Assembly: GCF_900107745.1 (NCBI RefSeq)
Contig: NZ_FNRO01000006.1
Span: 186,001-250,000 of the forward strand
Direction: 5' to 3'
Length of the DNA: 64,000 nucleotides
DNA from: Variovorax sp. YR216
Lineage (GTDB): Bacteria; Pseudomonadota; Gammaproteobacteria; Burkholderiales; Burkholderiaceae_C
The notes beneath the pieces are model-generated. The model was not told where the DNA came from. It worked only from the letters and a program-made list of their open reading frames with translations, and made no database searches. How positions within the stretch are numbered: position 1 is the stretch's first letter; each line of letters opens with the position of its first letter. Made by a program: the position numbers and the translations under genes. Below are positions 16,404 through 24,674 of the stretch, one piece after another.

Positions 16404-17195
16404 CTAGAACGCGCTCTTCGTACAGCCGCCGTCGACGCGAAGCGCCGCCCCTGTCGTTCCCGATGAAAGCGGGCTGGCAATGTAGGCCACCATGGAGGCA
16501 ATCTCCGCTGGATTTTCGAACCGCTTGATGAGGGACGTCGGGCGCACCTTTTCGAAGAACTCCCTCTCGTAGGCATCGAAGGACTTGCCATCGGCCTTGG
16601 CAAGCGCCTCGACGAAGTCGCCCACGCCGCGCGACTTGGTCGGGCCCGGCAGGATGCTGTTGACGGTGATTCCAGTGCCGGCGACGGCCTCGGCCAATCC
16701 GCGGGAGACGGCCAATTGCGCCGTCTTCGTCATGCCGTAGTGAATCATCTCCGAAGGAATCTGGATGGCGCTCTCGCTCGAGATGAAGATGATGCGTCCC
16801 CAGTTGGCCCGCCGCATCGCGGGCAATACCAGACGCGCCAGGCGCACGCCGCTCAGGACATTCACATCGAAAAAGCGCGTCCAGTCTTCATCCGGAATGT
16901 CTTCGAACGGCTTGGGTTCGAAGATGCCGAGGTTGTTGACCAGAATCTCGATGCCGGGGTACTTCGCCACCAGGGCTTGCGCCGCCGCGGCGGTGCTCAG
17001 GTCGCCGGCAAAACCGATGACTTCGCCGCCTTCCGCCGCCTTGATCTGAGCCACCGCGGCGTCCACCGAGTTCTGCGAACGCCCATTGACGATGACGCGT
17101 GCGCCCTCCGCCGCCAAGGCATTCGCGATGGCGAATCCGATGCCTGCCGTGCTGCCGGTCACCAGCGCCAGCCTGCGCGTGAGTTGGAGATTCAT
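16404..17195 (-). CDS. Short-chain dehydrogenase/reductase, 263 aa
   Basis: This is an SDR with TGSTAGIG at residues 13-20 and catalytic Ser140, Tyr153 and Lys157 (IHYGMTKTA). The usual NNAG is NNLG (87-90), seen in a subgroup of 3-oxoacyl-ACP-reductase-like SDRs. The C-terminal RVDGG motif is present. It is the last gene of a leftward operon that begins with a molybdenum hydroxylase. A dehydrogenase at the end of a set containing a hydroxylase, a hydratase-like protein and a hydrolase would handle a secondary alcohol intermediate. Substrate unknown. Confidence 0.88.
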   Translation of the reverse strand: MNLQLTRRLALVTGSTAGIGFAIANALAAEGARVIVNGRSQNSVDAAVAQIKAAEGGEVIGFAGDLSTAAAAQALVAKYPGIEILVNNLGIFEPKPFEDIPDEDWTRFFDVNVLSGVRLARLVLPAMRRANWGRIIFISSESAIQIPSEMIHYGMTKTAQLAVSRGLAEAVAGTGITVNSILPGPTKSRGVGDFVEALAKADGKSFDAYEREFFEKVRPTSLIKRFENPAEIASMVAYIASPLSSGTTGAALRVDGGCTKSAF

Positions 17196-17319
17196 TGCGT
17201 GTGCCCTTCAAAGAGAAATGATGGGTCGTGCCAGGCGGCGCAGCGCGGCGGCGACTGGCCCTTGGGGCTCAGCGTAGGCGAATTCGAGGGCGTCGTCGAG
17301 CGGCCGCGCCACACGACAA

Positions 17320-18306
17320 CTAGTCGAGCCGAACCCCGCTTCGCCTGACCGCTTCTCCCCAGTGGGCGTACTCGCTGCGGACAAAGGCCGCGGCTTCCGC
17401 CGGACTGGTGCTGAACCGCGGAACGGCGCCGATTTGGCGCATCCTGGCATCGACCTCCATGGTCTGCATGGCCTTGTTCATGGCCCCGAACGTGCCTGCT
17501 ACCAATTGCTTGTCGGTGGCGGCAGGGTAGAGAAGCATGAGCCACGTGACAGCGCTGAAGTCCTTGAAGCCCTGTTCCGCGATGGTGGGCACGTTTGGCA
17601 TCGTGCCGAGCCGCTTCGTGGTTCCGGCACCGAGCGCCTTGAGGCGACCGGACTGGACGAACGGCTTCACGGCGGCCGCGGTTTCCAGCGCGAGCGACAC
17701 CTGACCCGCGACCACATCCGTCAGTCCCGGGCCGCTTCCCTTGTAAGGCACATGCAGGATGTCGATGCCGGCACGGGCCTTGAAGTCTTCCATGGCCAGA
17801 TGAGAGACCGTTCCGTTGCCCGATGACGCGTTCGTCAACTTGCCGGGGTTGTCCTTGGCGTAGCGCACCAACTGCTCGACGTTGTTGAACGGCGTCGACG
17901 GATGACACACGAGCACGAACGGAAGATCGCCGAGCAATCCGACGGGCTCGAAATCCTTCAGCGAGTCGTAGGGCACTGACTTGTACATGTGCGGATTGGT
18001 CGCCACCGCGGACATGTGCGTGAGCATCATCACGCTGCCATCGGCCGGCGACTTCGCAAGCGCCCCCATGGCGAGACTACCGCCCTGGCCGGGTCTGTTG
18101 TCGACGATGTAGTTGCCGCCGGTCACCGCGGGCAGCTTGTTGGCGAGCAGCCGCGCAACGATGTCGGTGGCCTGCCCGGCGGGGAACCCGACGATGATCT
18201 TCACGACCTGAGACCCCTTGCTCACTTGCGCCTGTGCCGCACCCGCGAGACCCATGCCGGCTGCGGCCAGGACGAAGGTGCGCCGATCGATGCCGGCATT
18301 CTTCAT
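17320..18306 (-). CDS. Bug/TctC-family periplasmic solute-binding protein, 328 aa
   Basis: The gene encodes a tripartite-tricarboxylate-receptor-like protein, the family hugely expanded in Bordetella and Comamonadaceae. The signal sequence MKNAGIDRRTFVLAAAGMG ends in AQA and has a twin-arginine-like RRTFVLA motif, suggesting possible Tat export. The mature part shows the Bug signatures IIVGFPAGQATDIVAR, DNRPGQGGSLAMGAL and HVPYKGSGPGLTDVVAGQV. No TctA/TctB permeases are nearby, as is usual for orphan Bug genes. The ATG at 18306, preceded by GGAG, was chosen over one 12 bases upstream. Position inside the molybdenum-hydroxylase operon implies that it binds that operon's substrate. Confidence 0.9.
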   Translation of the reverse strand: MKNAGIDRRTFVLAAAGMGLAGAAQAQVSKGSQVVKIIVGFPAGQATDIVARLLANKLPAVTGGNYIVDNRPGQGGSLAMGALAKSPADGSVMMLTHMSAVATNPHMYKSVPYDSLKDFEPVGLLGDLPFVLVCHPSTPFNNVEQLVRYAKDNPGKLTNASSGNGTVSHLAMEDFKARAGIDILHVPYKGSGPGLTDVVAGQVSLALETAAAVKPFVQSGRLKALGAGTTKRLGTMPNVPTIAEQGFKDFSAVTWLMLLYPAATDKQLVAGTFGAMNKAMQTMEVDARMRQIGAVPRFSTSPAEAAAFVRSEYAHWGEAVRRSGVRLD

Positions 18307-18356
18307 GTCTGTCTCCATCTCAACTTCTCTTCTCGGTGGGATGAACGTTTCGCCGT

Positions 18357-19025
18357 TCAGCGTGCAAACAGAACACCCGCCAGGGTGGCGACCGAGCCGA
18401 TGACGGCCGAAATCGCGAGCCACCAGCCGGGAACCATCACCGTTGCGGCGGCGCTTGCATCGGATCGAGTCGCGGCGACGGCCGCCGGTGTCGGTGCGAC
18501 GGAAGCACTGGCTGTCGAGCCCGCCACCGGACGCCCGGCGGAAACGCCGATCGGCCGAGTTGCGGTCTCCTTCGCAGCAACGGGCACTCCGGCCAGTTGC
18601 GTCTTGAAGGCCTTGAAGAAGTCATCGGCCATCTTGCGTGCCACGCTGTCGATGAGCCGCGAGCCGACCTGGGCGAGCTTGCCGCCCACCTGTGCCTGCG
18701 CGGTGTAGGTGAGTTCAGTCTGACCGTTCGACTCGGTCAACTTGACGGACGAGTTGCCCTTTCCGAAGCCGACAGCGCCTCCCTGTCCTTCGAAGACCAT
18801 GGTGCAGGATGTAGGCGCCTCGATATCGGACATCCTGAGCAGGCCGTTGAAACGCGCACGCAGAGGGCCGATGGCCGCGGCCATGATGACCTTGAATTCC
18901 TCCGCGGATGTGCGCTCGACGGACTCGCAGCCGGGCAGGCTCCTCTTGAGGATGTCAGGGTCGTTCAGCGCATCCCAGACCCGCTGGCGCGGCGCTGAGA
19001 TGGTTTGGGTTCCGGTGATTTCCAT
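18357..19025 (-). CDS. coxG: CoxG family protein (SRPBCC fold) with C-terminal membrane anchor, 222 aa
   Basis: Residues 1-150 form a CoxG/SRPBCC lipid- and protein-binding domain (MEITGTQTISAPRQRVWDAL, then FKVIMAAAIGPLRARF and QVGGKLAQVGSRLIDSVA). An Ala/Pro-rich linker and one hydrophobic C-terminal helix (WWLAISAVIGSVATLAGVLF) follow. In carboxydotrophs CoxG helps anchor the CO dehydrogenase to the membrane. The same arrangement here implies membrane attachment of the hydroxylase encoded upstream in this operon. It lies eight bases downstream of the hydratase-like gene. The symbol refers to the family, not to CO metabolism. Confidence 0.85.
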   Translation of the reverse strand: MEITGTQTISAPRQRVWDALNDPDILKRSLPGCESVERTSAEEFKVIMAAAIGPLRARFNGLLRMSDIEAPTSCTMVFEGQGGAVGFGKGNSSVKLTESNGQTELTYTAQAQVGGKLAQVGSRLIDSVARKMADDFFKAFKTQLAGVPVAAKETATRPIGVSAGRPVAGSTASASVAPTPAAVAATRSDASAAATVMVPGWWLAISAVIGSVATLAGVLFAR

Positions 19026-19032
19026 GGCCGCC

Positions 19033-19767
19033 TCAATGCGTGTTCTTCTTCATGGCGGCGGCCGTGTTGACCATGGAGTGCAGGCTGCGTGCGTAGTCGA
19101 TGGCGCCCTGCTCGTCCATGCGAGGCGCCACGCGCAGGTACTCCTTCAGGCCCAGGATCGCAGGACGCGGGCGGGAGAGCAGCACATCGACGAAGCGACT
19201 CACCTCCGCGTCCAGCTTCGCATCGGGAACCACGTGGCTCACGAGCCCGTAGGCCAACGCCCGCTGCGCGTCGATGAAGTCGGTGGAGTACGCCATCCAC
19301 AGGATCGCGTTCCGGTTCATGCGGTCGTACACCGCCGACATCACCATCGTCGGCATGACGTTGTGACCGATCTCGGGGATGTTGAAGGTGGCGGTGTCGC
19401 TGGCGAAGCTCACATCGCACAGGGAAGCGATGGCGGTGCCGAAGCCCATGCAGCGACCCTTGATGACGCCGATGATCGGCACCTTCGCGCCCCGCATGGC
19501 CTGGTAGCTGCCGAAGATGCCGTCGTACTCGTCGCGACGGGTGTAGGCCTCGGAGGTGGGCGGGGTGGTGCCCGCGTCACGGATGCGGCCGGTGCAGAAG
19601 TCCGGGCCGGCACTGCGTAGCAGCACGGCATCGGCGGTCTCGTGCGCCTTGGCCAGCAGTTGCGACAGTGCCGAAGCCATGCTGTCCGAGACGCCGTTGT
19701 CGTCGGTGCGGTTGAGGGTTACAGACAGCAGGCGGCCCTGCTGCTCGATGATCAGATGCGGATGCAT
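19033..19767 (-). CDS. Enoyl-CoA hydratase/isomerase family protein, 244 aa
   Basis: This is a crotonase-fold protein. The CoA/oxyanion-hole segments are VLLRSAGPDFCTG and PIIGVIKGRCMGFGTAIAS, followed by the helix CDVSFASDTATFNIPEIG. The first catalytic glutamate of hydratases is replaced by isoleucine (I113 in GFGTAIAS), while the second, E132, is kept. The enzyme is therefore more likely an isomerase, lyase or hydrolase of the crotonase family than a standard hydratase. GGAG precedes the ATG at 19767; upstream in-frame codons were rejected because they overlap the hydrolase gene. It lies between the alpha/beta hydrolase and CoxG genes. Confidence 0.85.
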   Translation of the reverse strand: MHPHLIIEQQGRLLSVTLNRTDDNGVSDSMASALSQLLAKAHETADAVLLRSAGPDFCTGRIRDAGTTPPTSEAYTRRDEYDGIFGSYQAMRGAKVPIIGVIKGRCMGFGTAIASLCDVSFASDTATFNIPEIGHNVMPTMVMSAVYDRMNRNAILWMAYSTDFIDAQRALAYGLVSHVVPDAKLDAEVSRFVDVLLSRPRPAILGLKEYLRVAPRMDEQGAIDYARSLHSMVNTAAAMKKNTH

Positions 19768-19795
19768 GAAGGTCTCCGTAGTGGTTGGAAATGGG

Positions 19796-20620
19796 TTACT
19801 TGCGGACGCGCTCGAAGTGCCGCAGCAGGGCCGCGTTGAACGCGGCGGGCTGGTCGACGTTGGGCAGGTGTCCCGCTTCGGCGATCGTTTCGAGGACCGA
19901 TCCGGCAATTCGCTGCTGCAGGTCGCGCATCGCTTCGGGCAACACGCCGTCGTTCGAGCCGACGATCAGCGTCATGGGCGTTGCAATGCCGGCCAGGTCC
20001 GCCAGGTAGTCCAGGCCTTGAATGGCTCGGGCGCAGCCGACGAATCCCTTGATGGAGGTGCGTGCGGCAATGGCCTCGAAGCGCTCGGCGATCCCGGTGT
20101 TCGCCATCACGAAGGGCTTGCCGAACCAGCGCTCGATCGTCGGGGCGGCCAGTGGCGCGCAGGTCCCGCGCTGCTCGGCAATGGCAATACGCTCGTCCCA
20201 GGGCGCGGCTACCGCAGGCGGCGCATCGGCCCTTCCATCGCACAGCACGAGGCTCAGGAGTCGCGCGCCGTGGCCGATGCCCAGCCCGAAGCCACTCATC
20301 GCGCCGAGGGAGAGTCCGACGTAGTGCGCCCTCGCGATATCCAGTGCGTCCAGCACCGCCACCGTGTCCGCGGCGAGCCCATCCATGGTCACGGCTTCGG
20401 CCTTCGGTGCGGGCGAATCACCGTGGCCCGTGGCATCCACGCGCACCACGTACCAGCCCTGACCGGCGAGCAATGCAGCCTGCTCGTCCCACATGGCTGC
20501 CGACGAAAGAATGGAGTGGGTCATGACGACGGCCGGGTGCTTCGGATTGCCTTGCAGCCGGACGGCCACGTCCCCATGGTGGGCGCGCACGAGGCGCTGC
20601 TGGATGTCTGCGTGGTTCAT
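19796..20620 (-). CDS. Alpha/beta hydrolase (3-oxoadipate enol-lactonase-like), 274 aa
   Basis: This alpha/beta hydrolase has the nucleophile elbow GLSLG (Ser104), an oxyanion/HG-like region MTHSILSSAAMWD, the VDATGHGDSP loop and the catalytic-histidine region AEAGHLPNVDQP. The overall pattern resembles PcaD-type enol-lactonases. Its ATG overlaps the stop of the molybdenum-subunit gene (ATGA), so the two are translationally coupled. A lactonase or C-C hydrolase directly downstream of a hydroxylase would suggest ring opening of an oxidised heterocycle. That is inference; the sequence alone does not fix the substrate. Confidence 0.85.
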   Translation of the reverse strand: MNHADIQQRLVRAHHGDVAVRLQGNPKHPAVVMTHSILSSAAMWDEQAALLAGQGWYVVRVDATGHGDSPAPKAEAVTMDGLAADTVAVLDALDIARAHYVGLSLGAMSGFGLGIGHGARLLSLVLCDGRADAPPAVAAPWDERIAIAEQRGTCAPLAAPTIERWFGKPFVMANTGIAERFEAIAARTSIKGFVGCARAIQGLDYLADLAGIATPMTLIVGSNDGVLPEAMRDLQQRIAGSVLETIAEAGHLPNVDQPAAFNAALLRHFERVRK

Positions 20621-23034
20621 TCGGATTCCTTCACGCCCGCAGCGCGCAGCGCACGCCACACCGCTTGTGGCGTCATGGGGAGTTCATTGATGTTTGCGCC
20701 GACAGGTGCGAGCGCGTCGTTGATCGCGCTGGCGATCACTGCAGGGCCGCCGAGATAGCCGGCTTCCCCGGAACCCTTCTGCCCGAACGCCGTCAGCGGC
20801 GATGGCGTGCAGTGGTCGACGATGGTGATCGACGGCACCTCTTCTGCACTGGGCAGGAGGTAGTCCATGAAGGTGCCCGACAGCAGTTGCCCCTCCTCCG
20901 AGAAGGCGAACTTCTCCATCAGCGCGGCGCCCAGGCCATGCGCGACGCCGCCGTAGGTCATGCCATGAACGACGTCGGGGCTGATCATCACGCCGCAGTC
21001 GTGGCCGACGGCGTAGCGATGCAGGTGCGTCTTGCCGGTCTGCGGATCGATGCTTGCGAGCACGACGTGCGACTCGAAGGAATGGCAGGGGTACATCTGC
21101 ACCCGACCGTCCTCGGTCGGCATCTTTCCGCCGGTGGGAACCTCCCAGCAGAACTTCTCCTGGAGCCCGGGCTCCATGCCCGGAGGCATGCAGTGGTACT
21201 TGCGATGGGCGATCTCGACGAGCGCGTCCCAGCGCATCCGGCGCACGGGGTCGGCCTGGACGAAGACGTCGCCGTCCTCGTAGGTCAAGGCTTCCTTGGG
21301 CGCCTCCAGGTTGTGGGCCGCGATGGTGAGCAGCTTGTCCTTGAGGATCTTCGCGGCGCCGGCCGCAGCGCCGCCCAGCATGATGGCCATCCGGCTGCCT
21401 ACCGGGCTGTTCGATGGCAGTGCGTTGAGCGAGTCCGCATGCAGCACGCGGATGCCGTCCGGCTCGCGCTGCAGCACTTCGCCGACCACCGTCGACACCA
21501 GCGTCTCGTGCGCCTGCCCCGAGGTGGAGGTGCCCATCAATGCCGTCACCGCGCCGTTGAGGTCGATGCGGATGAGGCACGAATCCATCCAGGTCGTGGT
21601 CTCGTTCTTCGGATTGAACAGCGGCTCGAAGGCCGAGTTGCCGCCCGAAGGCTCCAGGCAGGTCGACACGCCGATGCCCGCCAGCAAGCCCTTGGCGCGC
21701 AGCGCGTCGCGCTGCACGACCAGTTCGTCGTACGCCGCTGCCGCGAGCGCCTTGTCCATCACCGCCTCGTAGTCGCCCGAGTCGTAGTAGGTGCCGCTCG
21801 GGATCAGGTAGGGGAAGGAGTCCTTGTGGATCAGGTTCTTGCGGCGCAGCGCGACGCGGTCCATGCCGAGGTGGCGGGCGATCCTGTCGATGCCCGTCTC
21901 GATGGCGTAGTTGGTCGGCGCCTGGCCGAAGCCGCGCACCGCTTCCTGGGGCGTCTTGTTCGTCATCACCGAGTAGGCGTCGTACTCGACGCTGGCGATC
22001 TTGTAGGGACCCACGATGGCGCCCACCGGCTTGCCGAGCTGAAGCGGGGAGCGCCCCGAGTACGCACCGATGTCATCGACCGCGCGCATGCGCATCGAGC
22101 GGATCGTTCCATCACCGTCGAAAGCGAGCGTGACGTCGAAGATGCGGTCCGGCCCCTGCATGTCGCCGCCGCGCATGTTCTCCAGCCGGTCTTCCAGGAA
22201 ACGCACGGGACGACCCAGCTTGCGCGCCAGGAAGCCCACGAGGACCGTGTGCTTGAGACCCCGCTTGACGCCGTAGCTCCCGCCCACGTCGACGTCGTAG
22301 TGCACGCGCACGCCATTGCCCGGCAGGCGCAGGCACTTGGCCAGCAGGTCGGGGTACTTGGGCATCTGGATCGAGGCCCAGACATCCAGGATCTGCGTGG
22401 CGTCGTTCCAGCTGCAGGTCGCGACGAAGGTCTCGATCGGCACGGTGGAGCTGCGAGCCCACCGCACCCGGTAGCTCAACTGGTGCACGGAAGTCGCGAA
22501 GTGCGCGTCGACATCGCCCCATGTGAACTTGCGCTGCCAGATGATGTTGCCGCCATGGGCCGGATGCACCCTGGGCGCGTCCGGAGCCATCGCAGCTTCG
22601 GGGTCCACCACATGCGGCGTCGGCGCGTACTCGACATTCACCATCTCTGCGGCGTCCTCCGCCAGCGCACGCGACTCCGCGACCACCGCCACCACCCATT
22701 CGCCGGCGTAGCGGACGACGCCGCGTGCAAGCGGGTAGCGCGCGACCTTGGGCGCATCGACGCCCGGCAGCATCGGATCGACAGCGTCGTTGAGTTCCTC
22801 GCCGGTCAGCACCGCATGCACGCCGGGCATGGCCTGCGCGGCGGAGGCGTCGATCGACAGGATCCGCGCGCTCGCGTAAGGGCTGGCCACGATCGCCACA
22901 TGAAGCAGGCCCGGCGGGACCACATCGGCTGCATAGTGGCCGTTGCCCGTCACGAAGCGCCGGTGCTCGACGGCCCGGCGATGACGGCCGATGTACTTGA
23001 AGGCTTGGTAGGCAGGGTGCTTCGGATCAGCCAT
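20617..23034 (-). CDS. Xanthine dehydrogenase-family molybdenum hydroxylase, large (Mo) subunit, 805 aa
   Basis: This is the catalytic subunit carrying molybdopterin cytosine dinucleotide, homologous to CoxL. N-terminal aldehyde oxidase/xanthine dehydrogenase domain: residues about 17-140 (GRHRRAVEHRRFVTGNGHYA). Mo-cofactor domains: about 150-790. The cofactor loop VGGSYGVKRG begins near residue 250 and the active-site loop is QEAVRGFGQAP (364-373). The Mo-proximal glutamate lies in GSGEAGYLGG (about E757). Form I CO dehydrogenase has AYxCSFR and form II AYRGAGR at the loop, so this is not a CO dehydrogenase but a hydroxylase for an organic substrate. Start at 23034 overlaps the iron-sulfur gene by eight bases. 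No XdhC/CoxI maturation gene is in the operon. Confidence 0.92.
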   Translation of the reverse strand: MADPKHPAYQAFKYIGRHRRAVEHRRFVTGNGHYAADVVPPGLLHVAIVASPYASARILSIDASAAQAMPGVHAVLTGEELNDAVDPMLPGVDAPKVARYPLARGVVRYAGEWVVAVVAESRALAEDAAEMVNVEYAPTPHVVDPEAAMAPDAPRVHPAHGGNIIWQRKFTWGDVDAHFATSVHQLSYRVRWARSSTVPIETFVATCSWNDATQILDVWASIQMPKYPDLLAKCLRLPGNGVRVHYDVDVGGSYGVKRGLKHTVLVGFLARKLGRPVRFLEDRLENMRGGDMQGPDRIFDVTLAFDGDGTIRSMRMRAVDDIGAYSGRSPLQLGKPVGAIVGPYKIASVEYDAYSVMTNKTPQEAVRGFGQAPTNYAIETGIDRIARHLGMDRVALRRKNLIHKDSFPYLIPSGTYYDSGDYEAVMDKALAAAAYDELVVQRDALRAKGLLAGIGVSTCLEPSGGNSAFEPLFNPKNETTTWMDSCLIRIDLNGAVTALMGTSTSGQAHETLVSTVVGEVLQREPDGIRVLHADSLNALPSNSPVGSRMAIMLGGAAAGAAKILKDKLLTIAAHNLEAPKEALTYEDGDVFVQADPVRRMRWDALVEIAHRKYHCMPPGMEPGLQEKFCWEVPTGGKMPTEDGRVQMYPCHSFESHVVLASIDPQTGKTHLHRYAVGHDCGVMISPDVVHGMTYGGVAHGLGAALMEKFAFSEEGQLLSGTFMDYLLPSAEEVPSITIVDHCTPSPLTAFGQKGSGEAGYLGGPAVIASAINDALAPVGANINELPMTPQAVWRALRAAGVKESE

Positions 23035-23548
23035 GGGAAGCCTCCGTGCCCTTGGCGCGCGCATCCTTGACCTCATAGCCAGGCGAGGTCGCCAGCTTGA
23101 CCGCGTCGACGATCTGCTGGTATCCGGTGCAACGGCACAGGTTGCCGCCGATGGCGTCGCGGATCTGCGCCTCATCGGGCTGCGGTGTGCGCTCCACCAG
23201 CGCGTGGCAGGCGACCAACATTCCCGGCGTGCAATAGCCGCACTGCAGTGCGTGGGTCTCGCAGAAGGCGTCCTGGATCTTGGAGAGGCATCCACGCTGA
23301 GGCGCCAGGCCTTCGACGGTGGTCACCGCCATGCCATCGGCCTGCACGGCGAACATGCAGCACGAACGCACAGGTTCGCCGTCGAGCAGCACGGAGCACG
23401 CACCGCAAATGCCGTGCTCGCAGCCGACGTGGGTTCCGGTGAGGCCCAGATGGTCGCGCAGGAAATCCACCAGCGTTGTGCGCGGCTCCACGGCACGCGG
23501 CTGGATCACTCCGTTGACCTTGATCTCGACTGTGACTAGGGAGGACAT
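23027..23548 (-). CDS. Molybdenum hydroxylase small subunit, 2x[2Fe-2S], 173 aa
   Basis: This iron-sulfur subunit transfers electrons from the Mo site to FAD. The plant-type ferredoxin cluster is bound by C43, C48, C51 and C63 (CEHGICGAC...C). The second cluster uses C103, C106, C138 and C140 (CGYCTPGM and CRCTGY). All eight cysteines are present and the length is typical. It is encoded between the FAD and Mo subunit genes in the order M-S-L. No signal peptide is present, so the complex is cytoplasmic, probably tethered by the CoxG-like protein. Confidence 0.95.
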   Translation of the reverse strand: MSSLVTVEIKVNGVIQPRAVEPRTTLVDFLRDHLGLTGTHVGCEHGICGACSVLLDGEPVRSCCMFAVQADGMAVTTVEGLAPQRGCLSKIQDAFCETHALQCGYCTPGMLVACHALVERTPQPDEAQIRDAIGGNLCRCTGYQQIVDAVKLATSPGYEVKDARAKGTEASHG

Positions 23549-23568
23549 GGCGATTGGGCTTTCTTGTC

Positions 23569-24459
23569 TCAGTGATGAAGGGCGGGAGAGCCGCGATGGG
23601 TCTGCGCGGCTTTGAGCAGGACGCGCGTGAGCATCACGACGCCCAGATGCCGTCGGTAGTCGGCGTTGGCATGCAGGTCCGATCCCGGCTCGGTCTGTTG
23701 CATCGCTGCCTGGGCCATTTCCCTGGCCATTCCTGCATCGATGCGATAGCCGATCAGTTGCCGCGCCAAATCAGGAAAGGCCCGCGGCGTGCCATCCACG
23801 CCACCGACACCGAAGGCCGCGCGCCGGCAGACACCATCCGCATCCAGTTCGAGCTGGCAGGCGGCGGAGGCCATGGCAAAGTCGCCATGGCGAATCGCGG
23901 TTTCATCGAAGGCAGTGAAGACACGGCCTTGCCAGACAGGCCACTCGATCTCGACCAGGCATTCGGTTTCGCCGGTCGCGGTGAACATGGGGCCGAGGAA
24001 GAACTCCTGCGCGGAGATCTGCCGCTCGCCATCGGCCTGGCTCTGCAGGCGCAGCGTCGCATCGAGAACGGTCGCGGCCAACGGCAACTCGGCAGAAGGA
24101 TCGGCATGGACAAGGCTGCCACCCACGGTGCCGCGATTGCGCGTCTGGATGTGCCCCACCCAGCGCAGCGCGTCCCGCACCAGAGGCAGGGCCGCTTGTA
24201 GGTCGGTTCCGTGCTCCACTGTGCGCTGTCGGGTGGTGGGGCCCATCCGTACCCTGTCCGCCTCGATGCTCACTTGCCGCAGCTCGGGCAGCCGGTAGAT
24301 GTCGAGAAGCACCGTGGGACGCGCCAGGCGCATCGCCATCATCGGCACCAGGCTCTGGCCACCGGCGATGGCCTTGGCATCCATGCCGTTCTGGTGGAGG
24401 CAGTCCAGCGCGTGTTCGAGGGATTCCGCGCGGACGTAGTCGAAGGGGGCTGCTTTCAT
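23569..24459 (-). CDS. Molybdenum hydroxylase medium (FAD) subunit, 296 aa
   Basis: This FAD-binding subunit is of the CoxM/xanthine dehydrogenase type. The FAD diphosphate motif is AGGQSLVPMMAMRLA (residues 32-46) and the second FAD motif TVGGSLVHADPSAELP. It is the first gene of the leftward operon and the order M-S-L is standard. The ATG at 24459 begins MKAAPFDYVRAESLEHAL, the family's usual start; the 18-residue upstream extension is unlikely. The promoter must lie in the 215-bp region shared with the divergent LysR gene, where a LysR-box palindrome is visible. Confidence 0.93.
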   Translation of the reverse strand: MKAAPFDYVRAESLEHALDCLHQNGMDAKAIAGGQSLVPMMAMRLARPTVLLDIYRLPELRQVSIEADRVRMGPTTRQRTVEHGTDLQAALPLVRDALRWVGHIQTRNRGTVGGSLVHADPSAELPLAATVLDATLRLQSQADGERQISAQEFFLGPMFTATGETECLVEIEWPVWQGRVFTAFDETAIRHGDFAMASAACQLELDADGVCRRAAFGVGGVDGTPRAFPDLARQLIGYRIDAGMAREMAQAAMQQTEPGSDLHANADYRRHLGVVMLTRVLLKAAQTHRGSPALHH

Positions 24460-24504
24460 GGGTTCAACGCGGGGTGTATGTCGTTTGGTGAAAGCTGTGG
24501 CAGT

Positions 24505-24514
24505 AAATCTCACG
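24505..24514. promoter_or_regulatory. Second half-site AAATCTCACG (probable activation site)
   Basis: This 10-base word is an exact repeat of the right half of the palindrome at 24619-24635, 121 bp away and about 45 bp upstream of the FAD-subunit start codon. LysR proteins usually bind one symmetric recognition site and one weaker site near the promoter, and this copy is in the right place for the second. Confidence 0.45.
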
Positions 24515-24618
24515 TTCCCGGAGATTCATCGGTGCTGCTGCCTTCTTCGCTTGTCTCGTTTTGGTAAGGGAATTTTGTTTTCAGCCCTCTGCACGAGCAA
24601 TCGATCAAATCTGATGCG

Positions 24619-24635
24619 GCGTGAGAAAATCTCAC
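24619..24635. promoter_or_regulatory. Perfect LysR-box palindrome CGTGAGA-AAA-TCTCACG
   Basis: Seven-base inverted arms separated by AAA give exactly the T-N11-A arrangement of a LysR-family recognition site. It sits 40 bp before the LysR start and 160 bp before the molybdenum-hydroxylase operon. The half-site AAATCTCACG recurs once at 24505-24514, closer to the operon, as expected for an activation site. Function is inferred from symmetry and position. Confidence 0.7.
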
Positions 24636-24674
24636 GGTTCACACCGTGCGAAAGCCACGACATTTGCGGGGACC

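Noticed and set aside
20617-24459. Calling the molybdenum hydroxylase a carbon monoxide dehydrogenase.
   Set aside because: The large-subunit active-site loop is VRGFGQ, not the form I or form II loop, and the neighbours are catabolic enzymes.
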